Positions 22,422 to 32,253 of a stretch of 64,000 bases of DNA are shown piece by piece. Below the pieces are notes generated by a model, which was given only the letters and a program-made list of their open reading frames with translations, did no database searches and was not told the DNA's origin. The translations under genes were made by a program, and so were the position numbers. Source of the DNA: Lasiosphaeris hirsuta (lineage: Eukaryota > Ascomycota > Sordariomycetes > Sordariales > Lasiosphaeriaceae); NCBI GenBank assembly GCA_030549175.1, contig JAUKUA010000006.1, positions 1,116,001 through 1,180,000 on the forward strand, written 5' to 3'. Within the stretch, counting starts at the first letter, position 1; each line of letters begins with the position of its first letter.

Positions 22422-24431
22422 TCAGGTACCTCTCCGGCCCCCGGTACTCATCAGCGTAATTTTCTGTTTCTTCTTTTTCTTCCCTCCCCCACCTCCTCCT
22501 CCGCCCCCACTAGGCACACTGGGGCCAGCAGGAGCTGGAGCAGCCTCAGTCACAGCCCTAGCCGGCTCGATGCCCATCGCCTCCATCTGCAAGGCGATAT
22601 CCGCAGCACCAAGACTCTCCCACATATCATCATCCTTTAGCCATCCGTCGTCAATCGTGCGCTGAGGCTGGGTGGGCCCCAGCTCCGGAGAGCCCGAGAT
22701 AGCGGGTGCAGGCGTTCCCCAAACAGTCCTGCCACCCGAAGGGCTGGTGCTCACATTTGACAAGTATCCAAAACCCAGTCGTGGATTTGGTGGCGTGGTA
22801 GCCTCGGCCCCTAAGGGGAGGAAGTCGTTGATGTTGATTGGGGCGTCCTCCGATGCCGAAAACCGCACTACAACATCCTCGTCGATAGGACCCATGTTGC
22901 GTCTAGCACCACGAATAGCAGCAGCTTCGACCCGCTCTGCTTGCAGTCGTTCCCGCTCTTCCTGGGCTGCCTTATCCTTATTCCGCTTGCGCCGACGTTC
23001 GATCTCCTCCACAAAGGGTTTGAGAACCTCAGCCGGCACAATGTCGCTCCAGTCACACTCCAAGAAGCTAATTAGACATCCGTATGGCAGGTGGCCGAGA
23101 TACTTGGCCCGCTTCCGCAGGGTATCATCGACCACGTGGCCCGTTGAGATATGCTCAACCGTCGGTAGGAGTGTTGATGGAAAAGCAGAAAACGACCCAT
23201 ATCTGGTTTTCAAGATCCGGATATCCAATGGCGAGAGATACAAATGTGGCGAGGAGCTGTAGAAATAGAAATCCTGTTCGCCGTATCTGGCAGGGGTCGC
23301 TGCGGTGGCTCGCGATGAGCTGGCACTCTCCGTCTCACCCAACCCCATCGCCTTCCCCTTTGCCGCCGTAACCGCTCTAATAGCCTTCTGCGTCCACTCA
23401 TTGTCCTCGTGAAACAGAAGTTCATCCTCTTTCTCTTGCTTGAGTAGATCCTCGACCTCTTGGTCATACTGCTCAGCCATATAATGCCCCGTACCTCTCA
23501 TAATTCTCGCGTAGTCTAGTACATTCGCGGCAAAATGCCATGGAATGTCGTCGACAGAATAATGCAAAACTTCTGCGCCCCCCTCTTTGGGCAGCGCAAG
23601 CGTGCTCTTCGCGTTCCGCATCATCAGCCTCAGAATCACGTCATCACCAGGCCGGGGTAGCGGGCTCTCTTGACCGGCATAGAACCTCACCGGCCGCACC
23701 TCCAATATGAAGACGGAATCCTCGCAGATGGGGCATTTTCGCCACCGGTTTTGCTTCTTTTCATCGTCGTTTGGAGTTGAGTTCATGAAGCGCAACAAGC
23801 AAGGAAGGCAAAATATATGCCCGCACTTCGCCATGCGGGGGGCGACAGGTTCAGATAGACAAATAGGGCACGACGTCTGCTGCGACTCGGCCGATGCTAT
23901 GACCTGCAGAATATCCGCCCAGTCGAGATGCTCATCGGCGTCAGCCGCGTGGGAGGCGTAGCTGCCCTCGGGGGACACGACAAAGCGGTAGTTTGCATGG
24001 ACGTAGCGAGCCTTGTCGACAGCGTGATGTCCTGAGCCCATGCCCCATGACGGATTTCGCCGGTAGGAGCGGGAGGAAAGGGTGTGGTGGCTGTCATATC
24101 CGGGACGTGGAGGTAGGGCGTAGCTCATAAGGTGCGTGATGGATGTCTGCCCCCGGCGGCTGGAAGGATTCCGCACAGCCCGCATCTCTGCCATGGTATC
24201 CTCTTCATCCAGACGCTCGGCTCCTCTCTGTGTCATCGCTCTTCTCTGGTCGCGATGCTGCCTCCTCATGCCTTGGGCCTTGCGCGGGACTGCCTGTGGG
24301 TTCGAGGGTGTCTGGCTCTGGCGGCGATTAGAGTCGCTTACAGCCGTGGGCGTCTGGGGTGCGACCTGAGAGTGATTTGTCGCAATAGGAACCGAGAGGG
24401 CTTTGCCCGGAATAGACGGCATCGAGCTCAT
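22422..24431 (-). CDS. MAG2: RNF10/Mag2-type RING E3 ubiquitin ligase
   Basis: A single-exon frame of 669 residues from ATG 24431. The block ARYVHANYRFVV followed by HAAD and WADILQV is the signature found just before the RING of RNF10 proteins. The RING is C3HC4: C188, C191, C203, H205, C208, C211, C233 and C236, with CGHIFCLPCLLRFM between. Later conserved parts are FYFYSSSPHLYLSPLDIRIL, RYGSF, KYLGHLPYGC and FVEEIERRRKRN, and the very end KKKKKQKITLMSTGG matches the basic tail of RNF10. Human RNF10 and yeast Mag2 ubiquitinate 40S ribosomal proteins on stalled ribosomes. A run of nine Gly precedes the basic tail. The frame extends 14 codons upstream without another ATG. Confidence 0.92.
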   Translation of the reverse strand: MSSMPSIPGKALSVPIATNHSQVAPQTPTAVSDSNRRQSQTPSNPQAVPRKAQGMRRQHRDQRRAMTQRGAERLDEEDTMAEMRAVRNPSSRRGQTSITHLMSYALPPRPGYDSHHTLSSRSYRRNPSWGMGSGHHAVDKARYVHANYRFVVSPEGSYASHAADADEHLDWADILQVIASAESQQTSCPICLSEPVAPRMAKCGHIFCLPCLLRFMNSTPNDDEKKQNRWRKCPICEDSVFILEVRPVRFYAGQESPLPRPGDDVILRLMMRNAKSTLALPKEGGAEVLHYSVDDIPWHFAANVLDYARIMRGTGHYMAEQYDQEVEDLLKQEKEDELLFHEDNEWTQKAIRAVTAAKGKAMGLGETESASSSRATAATPARYGEQDFYFYSSSPHLYLSPLDIRILKTRYGSFSAFPSTLLPTVEHISTGHVVDDTLRKRAKYLGHLPYGCLISFLECDWSDIVPAEVLKPFVEEIERRRKRNKDKAAQEERERLQAERVEAAAIRGARRNMGPIDEDVVVRFSASEDAPININDFLPLGAEATTPPNPRLGFGYLSNVSTSPSGGRTVWGTPAPAISGSPELGPTQPQRTIDDGWLKDDDMWESLGAADIALQMEAMGIEPARAVTEAAPAPAGPSVPSGGGGGGGGGKKKKKQKITLMSTGGRRGT

Positions 24432-25562
24432 AGTCAGGGGGTTGGGAGAGAGATGACAGTCGATTGGCGCCACGGTCTACTCGGAGAAGTCTCTTTCCAC
24501 TCGGAGCAGAATTTACCAGAGCTGTGAAGGCACGATTAGTTCTCCTCGTTCCAAAGTGCACATTACCAAACATTAGAGCGCTGGATGTATTGGGGGCTTA
24601 CCTCGTGTCTTGGGGCTCAGAATGACGCAGAGTATCAGCCGTCGTTGGTAATCAGTGGCCAGGCCAGAACGGTGCTCATAAAAACTTCCAACTCTACCGT
24701 GTAATCCTGTCTAGGAAGAAGAAAAAAACACGTATTTGATTATTTGATCGAGAGGGAAAGCGATTGATGCTGGAGAGGGGGCCCAACTCCGGCCCCATGA
24801 AGTCGGGTGGGGAGGAGCAACAGTCACTCATTCGCGGGGCACAACGACGATGCGACGGACTGAAGGCAAGCTCGGAGCCGGTGAAATGGCAATAGCACGG
24901 TCACGTGCGGAAGCAGCTGATGCCCTAGCGCCACTACGCCCACTGTAGCAAACTGCGGTATGTCCCTGTAGTGTAGAATGTGAGGGAACGATTCCATTCC
25001 ATCTGTGAAGTAATCCGAATCGATCCGTTCTCTTGCCACCAGTCTGCAGGTTTGACAAACCTCATTTTCCCCGAAGATATTCCTCTATATGCTGAGCTAT
25101 ATCTAAACCACATACTATTTAGACACAGCTTTGCTTTTGTGCAGATTCCGAAAAACACACATTTCGGCAACAGGGAATTGACAAGACATTAACGGTATAT
25201 GAGAACCCCCCAACAGGGTCAGAAATGAAAAACGCAACATAGCAGCCTCCCGCATGTCCACCCCCATCCTCACCCGGCCTAGGTGAATTCATAATCCTCC
25301 ATCCGACCACCCTTCCTCTCCCTTCCCCAATTATTAAGTGACTGAAAAAACGCGATGCTCTCCGTAAAAGTTTGCGACTGCGCCATGCGTGATGGGGGAT
25401 CGCGATATGATATAATACACGGGTGCCCAGCGAAAGAAAAGCATGGTATATCCACCTTGAAACGAGGGAGACTCATGAAAAAAAAAAAAAAAAAAAAAAA
25501 CAGAAAAGCAACCGAGATGTGCTTCATCAGTACTAGCATGCCCGACGACGATACCCATATTT
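24432..25562. other. Intergenic between the RING and CBM48 genes
   Basis: No gene supported. A run of 23 A at 25478-25500 (T on the coding strand of the leftward CBM48 gene) lies in the presumed 3' untranslated region of that gene. Confidence 0.55.
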
Positions 25563-28500
25563 TCAAGCCTTGTCCTTGCTATCAAACTTGTGCTTGATCT
25601 TGCTAAAGATGGTACTTATTCTGTTCCTCTTCTTCTTCTCAACTGTGGCAGAGCTGTCGACCGGCTTGCTGCTGCTGGCGGCAGGTGTGTCCACGGGGGC
25701 AGACGTCTTTGCCCCGTTCGTCGGCACCAGTGCGGGAGCTGCCTTGGCCTCCGGCGACGGCGCTGGTGTCTCGGCCTTGGGCTCTTCCGCCTTGAGGGTT
25801 ACCTCCGTCTTGGCGGCATCCTCTGGCTTGCTTGTCGGTGGTGCAGCCTCAACCGTCTTGACCTCCTTCAAGATCTCGGCCTCGACCTCCTTCTTCTCCT
25901 CAACTGCCACCGGATTAGCTGCGGCCTCGGGGTTCTGACCCGATGCCTCAATTGATTCCTTGACTGCAGTGGGCACCGCTGCGGACACCGGCTCAGGTGT
26001 CTTCTCCGCTACGGCAGGTGCGGAGATAGCTTCCTGTACAGAAGCTGGCAAAGCCTGCTTGACGGAGTCTGGTAGGTTGGTCGCGGCGTCAGTCGCGGCG
26101 GTAGTCGCGCTCGCCTTAGCTGCGAGGGCAGTTCCGATGATAGCAGCACCAGCCGAGGCGGCGACAGCGGTGAAAGTCTCAGCGAGCGTCTTGTCGGTTT
26201 CGCTCTTCTCTGTGCCCTTACCAGCAGTACCTTCGGAGGTTGACGGAGCTGTAGCGACAGTCTTGAGAAGTTGCTCCTCAACAGCAGCCTTCTCCCTGAT
26301 CTCTTCGCTGATTCCGCTCGCCTCGGGGTCGACCTTGGCCTCCTCTTGGCTCTGCTTGACAATCTCAGGAACCTTCAGCTCCTCAATGGGAACCTTACCA
26401 GCCAGTACGGCGGTGGTTGACTCGGGAGTAACGGTGTTGGTTGTGATGTCTTTGTTGTCAACAACGGGAACCTTGCCGGCCAGCGCGGCGGTGGTCGACT
26501 CGGGCGTGACAGTGTTGATCGCAACGTCATTAGCGCCAAGGATGGGCAGGCTTGACTCGGGGATAAGGTTGCTGGTGATTGGCGGCAGCTCAGTGAAACC
26601 GGGAATGCGATCGCTTTTTTCGTATGACTCCTTGTCCAACGTGACATTATCGGTAATGCTTCCGGTTGTGATTCCGCCAGGAGGGTTCAGCGCGCCCTCT
26701 GTCGCAGGAAGAGGGCTGACCTTGAACTCCTTATCGGAGCCGGGGATCCGATCACTCTTCTCGTAGCTCTCCTTATCCAACGTTACATTATCGGTGATGC
26801 TCCCGGTGGTAATTCCACTGGGGGGGTTCAGGGCGCCTTCCGTAGCAGGGAGAGGAGACACCTTGAACTCCTTGTCGGAACCAGGGATGCGATCACTCTT
26901 CTCGTACGATTCCTGGTCTAGTGTGACATGGTCGGTGGTGCTACCAGTCGTGACTCCGCCGGGAGGGTTCAGAGCACCCTCGGTGGCAGGGAGGGGGCTG
27001 ACCTTGAACTCCTTATCAGAGCCAGGAAGACGGTCGCTCTGCTCGTATGACTCCTTGTCCAGTTTCACGTTGTCGGTGATGGAACCAGTCGTAATACCGC
27101 CAGGAGGGTTAAGAGCTCCCTCGGTAGCAGGGAGAGGGCTAACCTTGAACTCCTTCTCCTTGTCATCGCTGGGCAAGCGATCGCTCTGCTCGTATGACTC
27201 CTTGTCAAGTGTCACATTGTCGGTGATGCTTCCAGCCGTAACTCCCTCGGGAATCTTCTGTCCGGGCTCAAGCTTAATCGGGTTGACAGCTCCATTTGTA
27301 GCGGGCAGAGGGGACACCTTGAACTCCTTGTCAAGGTCAGCAGCGGGAGTCTCGGGATAACCGCCTGGAGGCGATTGCTCTCTCTCCTTCTCGAGAGGAA
27401 CGGCGCCGGCCAATTGAGCTGTGGTGGACTCGGGGGCGACGGAGTTAATTAGAGCGGCGGCAGGGCCGGCTTCCTCGAAGTTAACCATATCTTTGGGAAG
27501 CAAGACGTTGTTGTCGTTGCCTTCGTGGTCTTTTTCTTGCGGCGCAGCGTGGTCGGTAATCCAATTGTTGTCAACAACAAACTATTGGAGCGGAAAATGT
27601 GGTTAGCAAGGGGAGTGATGTGCTGAAGTGTAATAAATATGGCTACTCCTGAGCAAAAAAGAGACGGAGGTGAGGGGCTGCGCTCGGACGTCATATGGTC
27701 CAACTTTAAACGGACACGGGAGTGATGGAGACAGGCAGAGGAGAGAGGAGCAGGATTGCAAGTTCCAACTCCATCCAACCTAGCGCCTAGCGCCCTGGTC
27801 CCTGTTACGTGCGCTCAAGGTGCGGGCAGCACTCCCAGCACCGCAGTCAGAGTTGTATTTGTCGCAGGGACCAACAACGAAACCCGGGCTCAGCGCCTGC
27901 GCCGTCACACGTTTACCGCCCCCGTCTCACTCGTTTTCGCCTGTCTCGCCCTAAAGCAAAGCAGTCACACGATCCCGTTATTTTCGCCATCACTCGACGG
28001 ATACAGTGGCCGCCAGGGAGGAGCACGCGGTGGCATTGAAACCCAGGCAACAGGTAAAACCAGAGTGAGAAGTGCGCTTGCAAAGGTGGGGCTCTTGGCA
28101 GACGACAGCTTCACTAGGTCGTAGACTGCTTGCGACATAAACCTCGGCGCAGGCCAGTGGGGGAGGCTGGGCCAGGGACATAAGTGATGGAGCTGGGCGA
28201 TCGCATCTTCGCCCTTTACAGCTAGTCCTGGATAGCCTGCCGCCTACACACTGTCGCCAACCGTCGCAAAGTCGAGAAGACGAAGCGCTTCCATCTTCGC
28301 CAATGCGCCCCGCATTGTTCGAGACCCCCGAAAACACAGGGCGAGACAGCTGGAACACCAGGGAGGGGGGAGGGGCGGAGCGAGAAGATCTCAAATTGAA
28401 TTGTTCACCAACCTTGTAGTATATCTTCTCTGAAGCCTCAGGAAGCTTTACTGTCTTTTCGAAGATATCGCCAACCTTTTCGAGTTGCTCGCTTTTAGTC

Positions 28501-28750
28501 CAGTTGTCGAAGGTGCCTGTCACGTAGACTTCCTCAGCCGGGTGAGGCCTATTGACGACCATGTACCGGTTAGCAAGCGGCTCGTTATAGCAGCATAGTA
28601 GGCGAGGTTTAAGACCGAGACGAGTCAGAATGACTCCTGCTAGCTACGTCTTGCGACTCGATGCGGCAAGCAGGAACGCGGGACAGAAGACACCAGCGTG
28701 GAAACCCCGGCGAGAAGCGCAACTGACCATTTGAAGGTGAATGCAGCCAT
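25563..28750 (-). CDS. CBM48 (AMPK-beta-like) protein with tandem 47-residue repeats
   Basis: Three exons (complement 28728-28750, 28413-28548, 25563-27581) give 725 residues. The N-terminal 75 residues are a glycogen-binding-type CBM48: MAAFTFKW, HPAEEVYVTGTFDNWTKS, FEKTVKLPEASEKIYYK and FVVDNNWITDHAAPQEKD, joined across two introns. The second intron is 831 nt, very long for a fungus. The long remainder looks disordered. It has five copies of a KEFKVSPLPATEGALNPPGG unit (residues about 138-381, 47-residue period for the last four), three copies of a PESTTAxLAG(K/A)VP motif, and Ala/Pro/Glu-rich sequence. The end is a basic amphipathic stretch (KKKRNRISTIFSKIKHKF). Relatives in yeast are Crp1 and Mdg1. 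Binding to glycogen or a Snf1-like role is possible but unproven. Confidence 0.88.
26598..27329 (-). repeat. Coding minisatellite, five units, 141-bp period
   Basis: Five units starting at KEFKVSPLPAT, spaced 58, 47, 47 and 47 codons, within the CBM48 gene. The last four copies are nearly identical at protein level. Differences are mostly synonymous or conservative (I/V, K/Q, R/L), so the protein sequence seems to be kept. Confidence 0.9.
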
Positions 28751-30174
28751 TTCTGGAGGAAAGGAATTGTTTTTGTAGTGGTTATATGTGAATCGAAGCT
28801 GCCAGGTGCAGGTATGTTTGTTTGAGTTATCGCGGGACGAGAGCGAATGTCGCACAAAGAGGCAGAGGCGGGACGCCGGTTGCCAACGCCACAGGGCAAG
28901 GGAAGCCTGCCACGTGAGCTGCTAAGGCCGTAGGAGTTAATAAGATCGGCTAATGAAATCGAACAGAGACAATGTTTAGGAGAATTGGTAAAAGAAAGTT
29001 GCAGAGCTCTTGGAGATCCTCAGCTGGGAACCGCGGTTCATGAGGGGAAAGCAGAATGCGATAAAGGTATCAAGGTGAAGAGGAGCCGCGCCAAAAAGCA
29101 AATGGGAGAGGTTGGTGTTAATTACTGCCGTGGAAGCGAAGGCAGCTAAGCGCTAGCTCCAATTGCGCACGCCAAGACCACGATCCGGCTGGCCCGCGCC
29201 GATTTCTTCTGCTGCCTTCTCTCGATGCATCATCTGTTCAGGTTCCATTTCCACGCGGCTTCAGCGCTGCGCCAACACGTTTGTTGGCTGCGCTGGTCAC
29301 ACTTCCCAAGAGCTGACTTGCCTTGAGACAAAGAAGTAGCATAGCGACGGAAGAAGCCAGTTTAAGTCCAGTCCATTGGCATGTTTGCAGCACCGACCGA
29401 GTGATAGTCAGCAGGTCAGTAGCGCAATGCCCATCTGTGCCCATTAGCTCGCAGGGGCTGCCAAAGCCTGCTTGGTGTCTTGCCTGACGTCTGCTTCATC
29501 GTTGCGCATGACTGACTGCACGCACGACACCCCGACCCGACGTCCAGACCCGATGGGAAGAGAGCTGGGAGGGAGCTTTGGCCGAGTGCGGGGAAGATTC
29601 CAGGTTTGGGTCTGTTGAGCTCGTTTGTCTAGGAGACCCCCCACCTCCGAAAGCGGCGCGAGCTCGGCGGGAGCAGCTGGGTAATTGCGGCTTTACATCC
29701 AATGCACGCGAACAGATGATAAGATACAAGACACACCACTGAGACGACTTGATCGTCACAAGCGTTTTACTCGAGTTCATCTAGCCCGACTACTCAAACG
29801 AGCTCAAATGCGGTATAAAACTGCACTGTTTTATCCATTTCCCTGACGAATCCTGTCCAGTCCCGGAATTCTCGGCGGCTATTCGCGAAAAGGGATGTAG
29901 CAATGATAACTCAGCAATGGCTCGCAGAATATAAGTGAGCAAGGCGGCCAGGCAGCCCTGAATATCATGAGTGCGTCCAAAAAGAAAACCAGGCCCCAAC
30001 GATATCCCCAAACGCCAGACATCTTTCCGAAGGTCGAATTCGTCCTAGGACACCAAAAGATCATAATCCTTCTAGAGGGCATGGATCCCGATGTCCTCCT
30101 TTCGCGTGCCAGGAGTCCATTCCCCCAGTTCAACATGCGACCAAAAATAAAATTAAACGACTCTCTTTCCTTTC
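28751..30174. other. Intergenic between the CBM48 and ferric reductase genes
   Basis: About 1.4 kb with no gene I can support; open frames are short and uninformative. The left part is the CBM48 promoter and the right part the 3' end of the reductase gene. Confidence 0.55.
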
Positions 30175-32253
30175 TCACCAACCAAATTGCTCGCAGTGCA
30201 GCTCAACACCTGGACCATCGCCACGGATAAGCTTGGCTGTTGTGTCCCGAACGACACGCATCAGACCGTCAGGGCCACACGCCGCGACGAGAACTCGCTG
30301 GTTGGAAGGGGTTGTCGTGACGGCATCGCGAATCAGGAACCCAACATCAGGCCGGCCAGCCTTGATGGGATGATGACTTGCTTGTGATATGGTCGTGGTA
30401 GCGGCAGCGCCGTCTTTATCTGACACCGGATGCTCTACTCGTGTCTCAATGACTTGCTCCATCTCTTTCTCTAAATCTCTTTCGGCCAACGCCTGCCGCT
30501 GAGGTACAGGGAGCTGAGGTGCGGTTTTCCCGACATCTGTAGCTGGCGACAAAGGGGGCGATTCCTCACCCTCCGAAGACTGTATGGACGTGGGGCGGGC
30601 AGCACGCGCATCGTGTCCATGTGTGTGTGGTGGTGAAGCTGGAGACCGTGTCACGTATAATGAGACATTGACTTTTGGTGAGTGTGCGTGTGTCTTGAGG
30701 GTTTCCAACTGTTCCTTGAACCAGGAGAGGTTTTCTAGGCTCACGTTAGTCCTGGCGTGATGGAAGGGGTATTGTGAGTCATCTTACCATGCTCTCTCAC
30801 CGACCAAATAAAAACGATGTTCTTAGGGGCCTCATCCTTCATTCTTTCGAGGACGTTGACCGCGAGCCCAAAGGTGAAGGTCGCACCTCCCCCACCAGCG
30901 ATGAGCACAATCTTATCGAACTCCATCGGGTCAGGGAAAGTGCCGTATGGGCCGTCAATGGATGCCTTCACCGCTGCCCCAGGGTTGGCAACGGCATAGC
31001 TGTGGAGATCACGTGTGAAGCCGTTGTGGGCTTTGACGGTGAACTCGACCGGCGACGACTTGTGAATGGTAAAGGGGTGGGTCTCGAATCTGCGGATGGC
31101 CGGAATCCAGACGAAGCAATGCTTCCCTGGCTCGGCTCTCCCGGGTACTTTCTTCATCACGATCTTAGTGCCTCCGTTAGGGAGGGGGTGTAGGGTCGCC
31201 TCGTTGTTGATGCTGTAGTATAACACTCGGCTGGCCCGAAGGATACGGTCCGAACCCCACAGCGAAACAGCGAAGACGGTGACAACCAGGCCCTTTGCGA
31301 ACTCTGGCTGATGGAGCCCGACACAGACAATGGCGGTAATCCAACTTCCGATATGCACGACGTAGAACAGCTCGTACCACCAACGCCGGAGGAAAGTGGC
31401 TGACAGGATGGCGCTTAGGAAAGCGAAGCCTGCCACAATAGCGGCAATCTGCTCCCTCTCGGCGAATATGGACAGGAGTCTGCCCTGGCTCTTGAAGAAC
31501 GACGTGTACAGCGAAGCATGCAGCACCAGCTGAACAAACATGGTGTATCCGGCGATTTGGTGAAGACAGTTGAGCCTCTCGTACGAATATGCCGTTAGGA
31601 ATGCCAGGGGGGTGTTCTTCAAGGATAAGAATATTACAAAGGCCAAATTTCCGAATGCCACCCTGTAATCATAATGGTAAGCTTTCCATCCGGGCTTCGA
31701 ACCAAAGGAGTGAGAAGGGCACGTACCAACCAAATCTGGCGGCGACGTTGCCCATGACGCTCAAGTCCACGTTGGTGAGCATGATGGCCAAGTTGATAGC
31801 AGAGTAGACCAATACGAGCAGAGCATGCCCTGCAGACTTGAATCCGGGAACCTTCCGGACAAGGACATTTCGGATGAGCCTAGATTCCAATATCAGTTGC
31901 CGAATCAAGAGTCACTTTGAGAAGCATTCGGCCTACCTCGTGACCGTGACGAAGGGGCGGCCCAAAATTGAGCTCTTATCCCTGTTCAACGAACGCTCTG
32001 TCCTCATGCTCAACCAGCGGGCCCAGTGGAAGAGGACAAAGATGGCGATGAGACCGCAGAGCGCAGCAGCGTAGCTTTTCATCAAACGATTAGTCACAAT
32101 CGCCCTCTCAGCGAACATGGCCGCCAAGGCAGGGTTGGCGTGACCGGCACCACCGCCAGTGCTTGGGGCTCCGCCATGGCTTTCACCTGTAGCATTGCCA
32201 GCGCTGGCGCCATGGTCTCCTGAGTTCGAAGGGTTGCCGGGTGTCGCGGGCAT
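30175..32253 (-). CDS. Ferric-reductase-like transmembrane flavocytochrome
   Basis: Four exons (complement 31937-32253, 31727-31879, 30788-31662, 30175-30734) with introns of 57, 64 and 53 nt give 634 residues. After a low-complexity N-terminus (Gly/Ser/Ala) several membrane helices follow. The ferric-reductase domain carries the paired haem-ligand histidines: HQIAGYTMFVQLVLH and, later, FYVVHIGSWITAIVCVGLH. The FAD-binding motif is HPFTIHKSS, followed by DGPYGTFPDP and the NAD(P)-binding IVLIAGGGGATFTFGLA. The C-terminal strand is VLVAACGPDGLM. It should move electrons from cytosolic NADPH through FAD and two haems to Fe(III) or Cu(II) outside. About 100 residues of Pro/Ser/Glu-rich sequence are inserted between the nucleotide-binding strands. 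A NADPH-oxidase role is less likely. Confidence 0.9.

Noticed and set aside
22414..22665. Plus-strand frame with a polyproline stretch
   Set aside because: It is the complement of the polyglycine and Lys-rich tail of the RING protein.
25960..27360. Long plus-strand frames rich in Ser/Val over the CBM48 gene
   Set aside because: Antisense shadows created by the repeated coding sequence; no ATG context, introns or domain support.
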